The position numbers and the translations under genes are program-made. Below are positions 34,665 to 43,138 of a DNA stretch of 64,000 nt, piece by piece. The notes below the pieces were generated by a model, which was given only the letters and a program-made list of their open reading frames with translations, was not told the DNA's origin and made no database searches. The stretch's first letter is position 1, and the number at the start of each line of letters is the position of its first letter. This stretch comes from Nostoc sp. XA010 (GTDB lineage: Bacteria; Cyanobacteriota; Cyanobacteriia; Cyanobacteriales; Nostocaceae), in NCBI RefSeq assembly GCF_020829625.1, contig NZ_JAIVFX010000002.1:434001-498000 (forward strand), given 5' to 3'.

Positions 34665-35792
34665 CTAAAGCCAGGGCACTTCTTCAGGTGCATAACGAAA
34701 GGCGCGGAAGACTGTATTTTGCTCCCCACGAGTTACGGGCGATTTTTCACCTGGAATATTCCGAGATGCAAAGTGGGGGTTGATATATTCCCAAACAATC
34801 TCTCCTGCAACCGTCACCTCGAATATCCGCCCATAAGCACCTTCTGTAATCAAGGTATTGCCATTGGCCAGACGTTGCGCTCCTGATATGTATGCACTAA
34901 AGAAATTTTGGGGCGGGTTGTCGGTGTACTCCCAAACTATCTCTTTCGTTTGACGGTTTACCTCAATCACACGGGAAAAATTGAGAGCAATGTTACGGCG
35001 ATGTGCGCCATTGTCGAAAATCAGGATATTACCGTTAGCTAGTTCGTTTGGGAAGTGCTGCTGTGCTAGCACGTCATCACCCAGCGTCCAGATGATTTCT
35101 CCGGTTTTGCGATCGATAATGACAACTGTGGAGATATTGCGAAAGCTCACTATAATGCTGCCATCGGCGAGTTCTCCGACGGTATTCCCATGAGTCCATT
35201 CGTGCCGATGATCTTGAGGAGTAATCGTAAATATATCTGGATTGAGGTGTTCGTGGGCGTGCCAAGTCCAAACAATTTCACCTGCTGGAGTCACTTCATA
35301 AAGCACATCAGCATAGATATCACCATCCGCTTCTGTACCTGGTACGCCGCCTTTGATGCGAGGAATCAAAGACTGAGGTATCTTTTCAATTGCTAGTAAA
35401 ATTGTGTTGCCATTGGCTAGTCTGCGTCCATCATGATGGTGGTCTGGATGCTTGTATTCCCAAATAATATTTCCTTTGGGATCTGCTTCTAAAACAACGC
35501 CACTTTTGAATGCAGCCCACAAAGCAAAACGTAGTGGTTCTTCTGGTGGAGTCTTACCGTTATAAAAAAGATTACCATTGGGCAAAAGATAACCGTATAA
35601 CCCTGGTGGATAAGGCAGATTCCAATGGTGTACTATCTCTCCTTCCAAGTTCAGCAGGTAGACTTCACCTTGACCTGTCAGGGGTGTGAAAAGTGTATAT
35701 CCTTTGAATACTTTTTCGGGATTGTAAGCTCTTAAACCAGTACCCCGACGACGAATAGTATTTTGGTCAACTAATGTTGCTGTAAAAGTCAT
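34665..35792 (-). CDS. Arylsulfotransferase-like (ASST) beta-propeller protein
   Basis: A 375-residue protein of repeated strands with the pattern L-NGN-L (LLPNGNLFY, RLANGNTILL, LANGNILIF, RLANGNTLIT) and GxIVWxY blades, typical of the arylsulfotransferase/PQQ-like propeller group. The histidine-rich segment KHPDHHHDGRRLANGN and the YTVTPAGEIVWTWHAHEHL-like stretch lie where ASST enzymes have catalytic histidines. There is no signal peptide, unlike periplasmic ASST, so a cytosolic or leader-less role is likely. Substrate unknown. Stop at the edge of a low-complexity spacer. Confidence 0.8.
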   Translation of the reverse strand: MTFTATLVDQNTIRRRGTGLRAYNPEKVFKGYTLFTPLTGQGEVYLLNLEGEIVHHWNLPYPPGLYGYLLPNGNLFYNGKTPPEEPLRFALWAAFKSGVVLEADPKGNIIWEYKHPDHHHDGRRLANGNTILLAIEKIPQSLIPRIKGGVPGTEADGDIYADVLYEVTPAGEIVWTWHAHEHLNPDIFTITPQDHRHEWTHGNTVGELADGSIIVSFRNISTVVIIDRKTGEIIWTLGDDVLAQQHFPNELANGNILIFDNGAHRRNIALNFSRVIEVNRQTKEIVWEYTDNPPQNFFSAYISGAQRLANGNTLITEGAYGRIFEVTVAGEIVWEYINPHFASRNIPGEKSPVTRGEQNTVFRAFRYAPEEVPWL

Positions 35793-35973
35793 ATTTTACC
35801 TACTAAATATCTAGTTTTCAATCTAATAACTGGGATAGACTTCATCGCGCACCTCTACTCTGATAATGAGAGCCAGAGGTTCTCCGAAGGTGTTACCAGG
35901 CTGGAGCCTGGTAACGAGACAACTGTCAAAAGCTCAAGCTTGCGCCGTTTAGAAGCTCGGTGACTCAGCACTC

Positions 35974-37011
35974 TTATGGTGCTGGATTTGGAGATTGAGC
36001 ATGAACTATATCCAACTCTTCCAAAATGTCTTTGTTAAGAACTACATTCACACTTTCTAAATTCTCTTTGAGTTGTTCGAGTGTCGTTGCACCAATAATT
36101 GTGCTAGGCACAAACCAACGACTCCGCACAAATGCCAAAGCTAGATGTGCTGGAGTGAGTTGATGGCGCTTGGCAATTTCCACATAAGCTGCTACTGCTT
36201 GACTTACTTTTGGTTTTAAGTAGCGCTGACCAAAATTTTCAAATAAAGTAACTCTTGCTTTCTCTGGTTTGCCATTTAAATATTTGCCAGTCAAGAAGCC
36301 AAACGCCAAAGGACTATAAGCTAGTAATCCAATTTCTTCATGATAAACAGCTTCTGCTAAGGCTCCGTCAAATACTCGATTCAGCAAGTTGTAAGCATTT
36401 TGAATCGAAACAACTTTGGGCAATCCTAATTGTTTAGCAGCGTTACTAAACTGGGCGACTCCCCAAGGTGTTTCATTACTCAAACCGATATAGCGAATTT
36501 TTCCAGCCTTAATTACGTCGTCAAAAACTGCTAGCTGTTCAGCTATAGGAATCGTTTCTCCCACCTGAGTCGGATCGAATACCGTTTGCCCAAACCTTGG
36601 CACGTAGCGATCGGGCCAGTGAATTTGGTACAGATCAATATAGTCTGTTTGTAATCTCTTTAGACTATCATCTACAGCTTGTTTGATATTATCACGGTCG
36701 ATTGCTTTAGCTCCACCACGTACCCATTTAAAGCCTCGGCCAGGCCCAGCAATTTTAGTAGCTATAATAAGTTTATCTCTTTGTTGACGCTTTAACCATT
36801 CTCCAATGTAAGTTTCAGTTAATCCATAGGTTTCCTTACTTGTTGGAACTGGGTACATCTCTGCCGCATCAATAAAGTTGACTCCTTGGGCAATAGAATA
36901 ATCTAGCTGCTCGTGGGCTTCTTCAATAGTATTTTGCTGTCCATAAGTCATAGTGCCCAGACAAATTTCAGAAACTTTTAAATCACTCTTGCCAAGTTGG
37001 TTGTACTTCAT
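35974..37011 (-). CDS. Aldo/keto reductase (Tas-like)
   Basis: A 345-residue (alpha/beta)8-barrel NADP(H) oxidoreductase. The tetrad is visible: D in NFIDAAEMYPVP with Y nearby, K in LIIATKIAGPGRGF, H in YIDLYQIHWPDRYVPRFG. The C-terminal coenzyme site is FVRSRWFVPSTIIGATTLEQLKENL. The order and length match the Tas-like group (AKR7/11/12 branch) from E. coli and cyanobacteria. Reaction: reduction of an aldehyde or ketone, substrate unknown. Independent gene; about 1.2 kb of noncoding sequence lies upstream. Confidence 0.9.
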   Translation of the reverse strand: MKYNQLGKSDLKVSEICLGTMTYGQQNTIEEAHEQLDYSIAQGVNFIDAAEMYPVPTSKETYGLTETYIGEWLKRQQRDKLIIATKIAGPGRGFKWVRGGAKAIDRDNIKQAVDDSLKRLQTDYIDLYQIHWPDRYVPRFGQTVFDPTQVGETIPIAEQLAVFDDVIKAGKIRYIGLSNETPWGVAQFSNAAKQLGLPKVVSIQNAYNLLNRVFDGALAEAVYHEEIGLLAYSPLAFGFLTGKYLNGKPEKARVTLFENFGQRYLKPKVSQAVAAYVEIAKRHQLTPAHLALAFVRSRWFVPSTIIGATTLEQLKENLESVNVVLNKDILEELDIVHAQSPNPAP

Positions 37012-38244
37012 GTTTCCGCGTTGCTTTTAAATCGATTTAACAGTGACATTTTTGTTGGAGATTTTGCATTTTGTCAAGAACGCTATTATTTTTAATTAAA
37101 TAGCTTCAAACAACGCTGAATTTGGCAATAAACCAATATAAATTTATCAGCAAATTGATATTTGCTGATACTACTAAAAATTGATAGGTAAAACGTATTT
37201 AATGGGTACAGTTGTTTATTATTGCATAGATTAACCAGATAAGTAAGCAATTTTTAAGTAATAAAACTTCTAAAGTAGTAGTATAAAATACTAACTTTTA
37301 TTGAGTATTTGTGAAATGGACTGTTTTAGCTTGAGTTAATACTACAATAACTTAGTGGATTTACCGTAGTATGTCAAAAAATCTTAAGATTCTTCTAGAA
37401 TTAAGTCTTAATAAATGTTTATATAGGACTCATATTTGATTTTTGAACAAAACTCAGTACACCTTTATTCCTTCTTCCTAGTCCCCAGTCCCCAGTCCCC
37501 TACGAGTGATTCAGAAATCAAAGACGCTCGATAGCGCAGCGTTAGCGACGCAGGAGCGTCTGACTCGCTACCGCTTCGCTATCGGATTGCTATACTAATA
37601 TACTTACGTTCTAAGTAGCTTGGATCACGTAAGTTAAAATATACCAAATTTACTTGGAAAAGTTCACAACACCTGGTAGCAATGATATAGATTTAGGGTT
37701 TTAATGATTTATATAACCAGGAATTTTTTGCTGCGATCGCTTCCCACGATGCTCATGTCTATAGCAATATAATTTAGCCACAATCAAATAGAAATATTTA
37801 AAAAGTTTGCTGAGATGATTATGATGGCATTAAGTAAGCTATTGCTATTAGTATATTTTTTACTAATGAACCAAAAGTTAATAAATACTGAAGAGTAAGC
37901 AAATAAGTAAATATCATTTTATTTAATTATGCGATCGCAAATCTAATTCCAGTAATCTAAAGCAATTAAAATTATTGGGTCTGCTTACCCTTGAGCCAAC
38001 ACTACTGATTTTTTCTACTTACTATTAACTTTGCTAAAGCCAGGTTTTTATATCAAGATTTCTTTGCTATAGTAAATCTCTAATTTAATTATGTTATACT
38101 AAAGATATAAAAAGTTAATATTTTAATATTTTATTAAAACTTTTTTAGGAAATACACCTTTTGACATATAAGAGCAAATTCTTGATTTTCTCCTTATGCT
38201 GCAAGTTGCCTTTTCTAGCAACGGGTATACTTAGGAGAATCCCA
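37012..38244. other. 1.2-kb AT-rich gene-free region
   Basis: No credible gene on either strand. It contains a palindrome-rich interspersed unit (37521-37586, with GACGCTC...GAGCGTC and CGATAGCG...CGCTATCG), a CCCCAGTCCCC spacer at about 37480-37500, and the phrase ATATTTGATTTTTGAA that recurs at about 41468. It separates the aldo/keto reductase from the Crp array and probably includes the crp1 promoter (TTTTGACA at about 38160). Confidence 0.65.
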
Positions 38245-38982
38245 ATGTCATTAAACAAAAATACCCTTGAGCAACCAGCAAATAATCTGCTGGCAGCTTT
38301 GCCATCCAGTGATTATGAGCGTCTTGTTCCCCATTTAAAGCTAGTTACGCTCTCAACTCGGCAAATACTTCACGAAGCAGGCGAAGCGATCGCACAGGTC
38401 TATTTTCCTAATAAAGCAGTGGTTTCTATAATTACCACTATGGAAGATGGCTTGACTGTAGAAGCTGGTTTAGTGAGCAATGAAGGCATGGTCGGTATCC
38501 CAGTAATTTTAGGAGACAACATCACAACCACAACGGCATTAGTGCAGGTTCCAGACAGTGCTATGCAAATGGATGCGGATATACTCAGAAGCGAGTTTAA
38601 TCGGGGTACAGCCCTTCAGAGCGTCTTGCTGCGCTACGTGCAAGGTATGTACACTCAAATTGCACAAGGATCTGCCTGCAACCGTCTTCATAAACTAGAA
38701 AGGCGGCTGGCTCGGTGGTTGCTAACAGTTTCTGACCGTTTGGAATCAGAAGAATTTCCACTTACGCAAGAATTTATCTCACAGATGCTGGGTGTACGTC
38801 GTGCTGGTGTCACCGAAGCAGCTAAAATCCTGAGCGAAGCCGGAATCATCACTTACCACCGTGGTCAGATTAACATCCTGAATCGGGAGGCTTTAGAAAA
38901 AACTTCCTGCGAATGTTATCAGATTATAGAAGATGAATATGTCCGTTTATTGGGCAATAAGCCCAATAAACGGACAAAATAA
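38245..38982 (+). CDS. Crp/Fnr-type transcriptional regulator, array copy 1
   Basis: 245 residues from MSLNKNTLEQ (AGGAGA lies eight bases before the ATG; the frame starts earlier at TTG). N-terminal beta-roll of the cyclic-nucleotide-binding fold, central dimer helix, and a C-terminal winged helix with FISQMLGVRRAGVTEAAKIL as recognition unit. The phosphate-binding cassette (G-E-x-x-R-x-A) of cAMP receptors is absent; the equivalent is VSNEGMVGIPVILGD, so it likely senses something else. It is the first of three tandem paralogues. The last codons overlap a terminator (38941-38989). Confidence 0.9.
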   Translation: MSLNKNTLEQPANNLLAALPSSDYERLVPHLKLVTLSTRQILHEAGEAIAQVYFPNKAVVSIITTMEDGLTVEAGLVSNEGMVGIPVILGDNITTTTALVQVPDSAMQMDADILRSEFNRGTALQSVLLRYVQGMYTQIAQGSACNRLHKLERRLARWLLTVSDRLESEEFPLTQEFISQMLGVRRAGVTEAAKILSEAGIITYHRGQINILNREALEKTSCECYQIIEDEYVRLLGNKPNKRTK

Positions 38983-38989
38983 TTTTTTT
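38941..38989 (+). terminator. 15-bp terminator overlapping the end of crp copy 1
   Basis: GTCCGTTTATTGGGC pairs perfectly with GCCCAATAAACGGAC (loop AATAA) and is followed by a run of seven T. The hairpin encodes the last residues RLLGNKPNKRTK, so the stop codon sits on the U-run side. Confidence 0.9.
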
Positions 38990-38999
38990 GAAGCTGCTA

Positions 39000-39015
39000 T
39001 GTACGAAACCGTACA
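39000..39015. promoter_or_regulatory. Putative operator TGTACGAAACCGTACA
   Basis: Perfect 6-bp inverted repeat (TGTACG/CGTACA) around AAAC. It lies between crp copies 1 and 2, 156 bases before the next start. It also satisfies the NtcA pattern GTA-N8-TAC. Similar sequence follows every copy of the array. Confidence 0.5.
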
Positions 39016-39170
39016 GACTCTAGCAAGTGTGTTTTTTTTATTTTTGATATTGTCCCCGTGTTTCTTTAGCGAATACACCTTTTGACATTAGGATCAAATT
39101 CTGAAATTCTTTCCTTGTGCCCTAATCTGTCTTTTCTAAAGTCACCTACCTTTAAGGAGAGTGACTTTTA

Positions 39171-39917
39171 ATGCCATCAGATAAAAACCTCTTTCAGCAA
39201 CCACCAAATAAGCTGCTGGCAGGTTTGTCAGTCAGCGATTATGAACGTCTTGTTCCCCATTTGAAGCTGGTTGCGCTCCCATTACGGAAAGTCCTTTACG
39301 AAGCAGCCCAACCGATCCCACAGGTCTATTTTCCTGATAAAGCAGTGGTTTCTATAGTCACCACTATGCAAGATGGCTCAACGGCGGAAGTTGGGATAGT
39401 GAGCAATGAAGGCATGGTGGGTATCCCGGTAATTTTAGGAGACAACACCACAACCACAACAGCGTTTGTGCAGGTTTCGGGTGCTGCTATGCAGATGGAT
39501 GCAGATATACTTAAAGCCGAGTTCAATCGGGGCGGAGCTATTCAAACCCTGCTGCTGCGCTATGTACAAGCTGTATACTCTGAACTGGCCCAAGGAGTTG
39601 CCTGCAACCGTCTCCATATACTCGAAGAACGGCTAGCTCGTTGGCTACTCACAGTTTCTGACCGTCTGGAATCAGAAGATTTTCCACTTACGCACGAATT
39701 TATCTCCCAGATGTTAGGTGTACGTCGTTCTGGCGTGACAGTAGCGGCTAGTACCCTCAGCCGAGCCGGAATGATCAGCTACCAACGTGGTCACATTAGC
39801 ATTCTGAACCGAGAGGATTTGGAAGCAACTTCCTGTGAGTGTTATCAAGTTATACAAAAGGAATTTGCTCGGTTACTGGGCAAAAAGCCCAGTAACCGAG
39901 CCAGAAAATTTTTTTGA
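39171..39917 (+). CDS. Crp/Fnr-type transcriptional regulator, array copy 2
   Basis: 248 residues, very similar to its two neighbours. RBS AAGGAGAG precedes the ATG by 10 bases. The sensor domain again shows VSNEGMVGIPVILGDNTTTT in place of a cAMP site, and the winged helix has FISQMLGVRRSGVTVAASTL, differing from copy 1 (AGVTEAAKIL) in the recognition helix but matching copy 3. So copies 2 and 3 may bind the same DNA while copy 1 differs. Leader sequence GAATACACCTTTTGACAT is shared with copy 1, so promoter and gene were duplicated together. Ends inside its own terminator. Confidence 0.9.
   Translation: MPSDKNLFQQPPNKLLAGLSVSDYERLVPHLKLVALPLRKVLYEAAQPIPQVYFPDKAVVSIVTTMQDGSTAEVGIVSNEGMVGIPVILGDNTTTTTAFVQVSGAAMQMDADILKAEFNRGGAIQTLLLRYVQAVYSELAQGVACNRLHILEERLARWLLTVSDRLESEDFPLTHEFISQMLGVRRSGVTVAASTLSRAGMISYQRGHISILNREDLEATSCECYQVIQKEFARLLGKKPSNRARKFF
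39867..39915 (+). terminator. 15-bp terminator overlapping the end of crp copy 2
   Basis: GCTCGGTTACTGGGC and GCCCAGTAACCGAGC (loop AAAAA) are fully complementary, with seven T following. Located exactly as in copy 1, but several base pairs differ on both arms. Confidence 0.9.
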
Positions 39918-39923
39918 GTTAGG

Positions 39924-39939
39924 TGTACGAAACCGAACA
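39924..39939. promoter_or_regulatory. Putative operator TGTACGAAACCGAACA
   Basis: Second copy of the palindrome, with one mismatch in the right arm (CGAACA). It lies 59 bases before crp copy 3. Confidence 0.4.
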
Positions 39940-39997
39940 GACTCGCAAAAGTAACTTAAATTAGAATATTATGAGCAAATTTCTGATTTAATGTTCA

Positions 39998-40756
39998 GTG
40001 AGCGAAAAGACTCTTAAGCCGCAAGTAAATAAGTTACTCGCGGCTTTGCCAGCCAGTGATTACGAACGCCTTATTCCGCACCTGAAGTTAGTTCCGCTTC
40101 CCACTCGGCAAGTCCTTTACGAGCCAGGAGAACCCATCACACACGTCTATTTTCCTCAACACGCAGTGATTTCTATAGTCACTAGTATGAAAGATGGATC
40201 GACAGTGGAAGTTGGGATAGTGAGTAATGAAGGCATGGTGGGTATCCCAGTAATTTTAGGAGGCAACACAACAACCACAAAAGCGTTTGTCCAAGTTGCG
40301 GGCGCTGGAATGCAGATAGATGCAGATGTTCTGAGAAGCGAGTTCAATCGGGGCGGAGCTATTCAAAACCTGCTGCTGCGCTATCTACGAGCTATATATA
40401 CCGAACTTACACAATCATGTGCCTGCAACCGTCTTCATACACTAGAAGAACGGCTGGCTCGTTGGCTTCTGACAGTATCTGACCGTTTGGAATCAGAAGA
40501 ATTTCCGTTGACACAAGAATTTATTGCTCAGATGCTGGGTGTACGGCGCTCCGGTGTGACAGTAGCGGCTAGCACCCTCAGCCGAGCTGGAATGATTTGC
40601 TACCAACGTGGTCAAATTAACATCCTGAATCGGGAAGATTTAGAAGCAACTTCCTGCGAGTGTTATCGAGTCATCCAAAAAGAATATGCTCGGTTGCTTG
40701 CTGGGGAATCAGCCAAAGCGCATAGGCGTAGCCCGCACTTCGACAAAGCTCAGTGA
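39998..40756 (+). CDS. Crp/Fnr-type transcriptional regulator, array copy 3
   Basis: 252 residues starting at GTG (MSEKTLKPQVNKLLA). Sensor domain and winged helix match copy 2 (VSNEGMVGIPVILGG; FIAQMLGVRRSGVTVAASTL). The 3' end differs: where copies 1 and 2 end in the hairpin, copy 3 reads RLLAGESAKAHRRSPHFDKAQ, encoded by an interspersed repeat (40716-40775). An insertion has replaced the terminator and changed the tail. Loss of the terminator would let transcription run into the response regulator gene downstream. Confidence 0.88.
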   Translation: MSEKTLKPQVNKLLAALPASDYERLIPHLKLVPLPTRQVLYEPGEPITHVYFPQHAVISIVTSMKDGSTVEVGIVSNEGMVGIPVILGGNTTTTKAFVQVAGAGMQIDADVLRSEFNRGGAIQNLLLRYLRAIYTELTQSCACNRLHTLEERLARWLLTVSDRLESEEFPLTQEFIAQMLGVRRSGVTVAASTLSRAGMICYQRGQINILNREDLEATSCECYRVIQKEYARLLAGESAKAHRRSPHFDKAQ

Positions 40757-40775
40757 CCATCGTAGACATCGCTAG
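40716..40775. repeat. Interspersed repeat at the 3' end of crp copy 3
   Basis: GCGCATAGGCGTAGCCCGCAC followed by TTCGACAAAGCTCAGTGACC and TAGACATCGC. It supplies the final codons and the stop of crp copy 3. Confidence 0.6.
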
Positions 40776-40795
40776 CGAATAATTTTAACCTACTA

Positions 40796-40811
40796 TGTCC
40801 GACACCGGACA
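40796..40811. promoter_or_regulatory. Putative operator TGTCCGACACCGGACA
   Basis: Third copy of the palindrome. Compared with copy 1, A is changed to C in the left arm and T to G in the right arm, so the symmetry is preserved. It lies 126 bases before the response regulator. Confidence 0.5.
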
Positions 40812-40936
40812 GACGCTTGCCAGTTAGCTCCATTAATATTTAGTAAAGTAGGCATCAAATGGCATTTACAAATACATGCGATTTGATGCATTGCATTTGC
40901 TACTCAACGTGTTTCAGCTACACGGCGGTGAAAATA

Positions 40937-41347
40937 ATGTCTAATCAGTCAATGTCTTTTAAAGGTCTGCGATTGCTCGTTGTGGATGACGACGCTGATA
41001 CGAGAACCTTACTTACCTTTCTATTTGAAATAGACGGAGCAGAGATTATTACAGCTGCTTCGGCAGGTGATGCTCTAGAAATTATGTCATTTTTTAAACC
41101 AGACATCCTGATTAGTGACATTTATTTACCTGATGAGAACGGCTGCTCACTGCTCACGAAGATCAGAAAATTGGAAGCACAGCGAGGGAGAAACATTCCA
41201 GCTATTGCTCTGACAGCATCTGCTTTCGACGAAGACCGTAATCGTGCATTATTAGCAGGTTATGATATATACCGTTGCAAGCCGATAGACTTAGACGAAT
41301 TAGCTTCTATGGTTGCTAGTTTAACTAGCCTCAAACAATACGCTTGA
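40937..41347 (+). CDS. Single-domain response regulator (CheY-like)
   Basis: About 136 residues from MSNQSMSFKGLRLLVVDDD. A receiver domain alone: acidic pocket VVDDDAD, phospho-acceptor aspartate in DILISDIYLPDENG, threonine/serine in IALTASAF and the conserved lysine in YRCKPIDLDEL. No output domain, so it signals through protein contact, as CheY or CpxR-like cyanobacterial regulators do. The frame opens at 40859, but the receiver begins right after the chosen start, which has GGTG eight bases upstream. It follows the Crp array on the same strand, 126 bases after the third palindrome; no kinase is adjacent. Confidence 0.88.
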   Translation: MSNQSMSFKGLRLLVVDDDADTRTLLTFLFEIDGAEIITAASAGDALEIMSFFKPDILISDIYLPDENGCSLLTKIRKLEAQRGRNIPAIALTASAFDEDRNRALLAGYDIYRCKPIDLDELASMVASLTSLKQYA

Positions 41348-41859
41348 CATATTTGGACGCATAAGGGAGGAGCTAGTAAGCAAGAAAGCTTTTACTAAAT
41401 TTTATTTATTTTTGTAAGAATCTTTTAACTGATTTCAACGTGAATTTGACGGATTATATAGGGATCGTATTTGATTTTTGAAATTATCTACGTGGGCGGG
41501 GAGAGGGGAGTAGGGAGTAGGGAATAAGGAATTAGGCTTTTCGATTTGTACCGAGCTTTTTCAGAAATCCAACATTAGTCCTAATATAGTATCCGCTTAA
41601 TTAGCTCAATCAAAAAGACCTCTCCCTGATTTTTCTACGCAAAATCGTCCCTCTCCGAGTCGGAGAGGGATAGCTTTAAAGTTTAGTTTGAAAGCAGTGA
41701 GAGGTTTCTTGAACTCACGTTGATTTTATTTTTTCTTAATTACGCTACCAGCAAAAACCTTTTGACAACACAGAGATATAAAATATACTAAGAGTAAATA
41801 CAGAGAAAACTGAAATAGTTTTTCGTATTTACTCATTTTTTCATATAAAGGGGTGCATT
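41348..41859. other. 512-bp gene-free region
   Basis: No gene found. It has a GGGGAGTAGGGAGTAGGG spacer at about 41500-41523, the palindrome CCTCTCCGAGTCGGAGAGG near 41672-41690 (as at 21097), and a TTTTGACA box at 41760-41767 near the start of the next gene. Confidence 0.6.
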
Positions 41860-42528
41860 ATGGAATATCTTGCTTATTCTCAGATGTTTATTGCTCAAGA
41901 AGAGGCATCTCGAAACACCAAATATAATCCGTCTAAATCTCAATTAGATAGCAAAAAACCTCTTACATCTTCTGACATAGTTATTACTAAAGAAGAGACA
42001 TTTGGAATCACTAAAGCTAAATTCAATTGGAAAAAACTTCTTAAATCTTCAGCTTGGCTAGCTTTAGCTGGTGTTGGTGTATTACTTCTTGCTGCTGCCC
42101 AAATTCAAATAAGTTCGGCTGCATTTGTCAGGACTAACGGCAGTTGTTTGCGTATCCGTACAGGCCCAAGCACTAACTACTCATATATAGATTGTGTACC
42201 AAATGGCGCAACACTTCCAGCCATTGAAAGGTATGAAAACGGTTTTGCTAGGCTTTCTACGGGTAGATACGTTTTTGCTCGATGGGTTGGTGGTAGGCCT
42301 TACTATGCTCCTGTGACTAGACCTGGTGGTGTTGGCGGTTCGGTGATTCTTACCCCTGGTTCTAGAGGTCAGCTTGTAAGAGACGTTCAAACAGCTTTAG
42401 GTAGTCTCAGAGTTGATGGGATTTACGGTCGAGATACTGTTAACCGAGTCCGAAACTTTCAGGCAAGTAAAGGTCTACTTGTAGATGGTACAGTGGGGCC
42501 CGAAACACGAGCAGCTTTGGGTATTTAG
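41860..42528 (+). CDS. SH3-domain / peptidoglycan-binding protein, membrane-anchored
   Basis: A 222-residue protein. Residues 1-55 are hydrophilic and cytosolic; a membrane anchor (about 62-84, AWLALAGVGVLLLAAAQIQI) follows. Outside it has a bacterial SH3-like domain (FVRTNGSCLRIRTGPSTNYS, about 88-132) and a C-terminal peptidoglycan_binding_1 domain (VRDVQTALGSLRVDGIYGRD... to TVGPETRAALGI, about 168-222). No enzymatic domain is seen. Such proteins fasten to the wall and may organise it. Upstream: AAAGGGGTG before the ATG, and a TTTTGACA box about 95 bases ahead. Confidence 0.9.
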   Translation: MEYLAYSQMFIAQEEASRNTKYNPSKSQLDSKKPLTSSDIVITKEETFGITKAKFNWKKLLKSSAWLALAGVGVLLLAAAQIQISSAAFVRTNGSCLRIRTGPSTNYSYIDCVPNGATLPAIERYENGFARLSTGRYVFARWVGGRPYYAPVTRPGGVGGSVILTPGSRGQLVRDVQTALGSLRVDGIYGRDTVNRVRNFQASKGLLVDGTVGPETRAALGI

Positions 42529-42805
42529 GCAAAAGCCGCCCTTTGACAAAGAGGCAGGGGAGCAGGGAGTAGGAAGCAAGGGGGATAGAACAGTTCTTGA
42601 TGAGGTCATTTCCCTAAGCTTTTAGTCCCCTTTGAGAACTGCCTCTTCGTTAAAAATCTGTTGATTCTACTATTTTTTTGTGGGATGGAGATAAATCATT
42701 CATCCCACGCTCGGCTATCGTCTGATATCATGTCCGCTTGATTGCTTATTAAACCCGAATAACCCCACCCCGCCAAAGCTACGCTTTGTCTCCCCGCAAG
42801 CGCGG

Positions 42806-42971
42806 CTACGGTGTATACACAAGTTTGAAATAGTTTAATCACCTGGTTTTTCGCGTTAGTTTTACCCCACCCTAACCCTCCCCTTTATAAGGGGAGGGAA
42901 CTAAATTTCCGGTCTCCCCCCTTTATAAGGGGGGATTAAAGGGGGTAATTTGACTTGTGTATACACCGTAG
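42806..42971 (-). mobile_element. MITE-like element, copy 2 (opposite orientation)
   Basis: 166 bp with ends CTACGGTGTATACACAAGT and its complement. It is an inverted version of copy 1 at 32311: the complement of its right part (AAGTCAAATTACCCCCTTTA) matches the left end of copy 1 (AAGTCGAATTACCCCCTTAA). Flanks GCAAGCGCGG and GCAAGCGGGG match at nine of ten positions, and without the element the site would read CTCCCCGCAAGCGGGGAG, a palindrome. Confidence 0.82.
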
Positions 42972-43064
42972 GCAAGCGGGGAGGGGCTGGAGGTGCGGTG
43001 TAATGGCTGTGGTTAGCATAACTATTTATGCGGACATGATATGAGACGTGGAGCTTTTTGAGCT

Positions 43065-43091
43065 AAAAAAATCGGCTTTTCTGCCGATTTT
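43065..43091 (-). terminator. Rho-independent terminator of wecB
   Basis: On the minus strand ATCGGC/GCCGAT (loop of six) is followed by a U-run (six A on the plus strand at 43065-43070). About 50 bases after the wecB stop. May work on both strands. Confidence 0.75.
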
Positions 43092-43138
43092 ATGCACCCT
43101 GAAAAACAGAAACTTTGCATTTTGTTTAATCTAAATTC

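Larger units (their letters stand above)
42529..43138. other. 610-bp intergenic region
   Basis: No gene. It contains a GGGGAGCAGGGAG spacer (about 42558), the second copy of the mobile element (42806-42971) and the wecB terminator (43065-43091). Confidence 0.7.
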
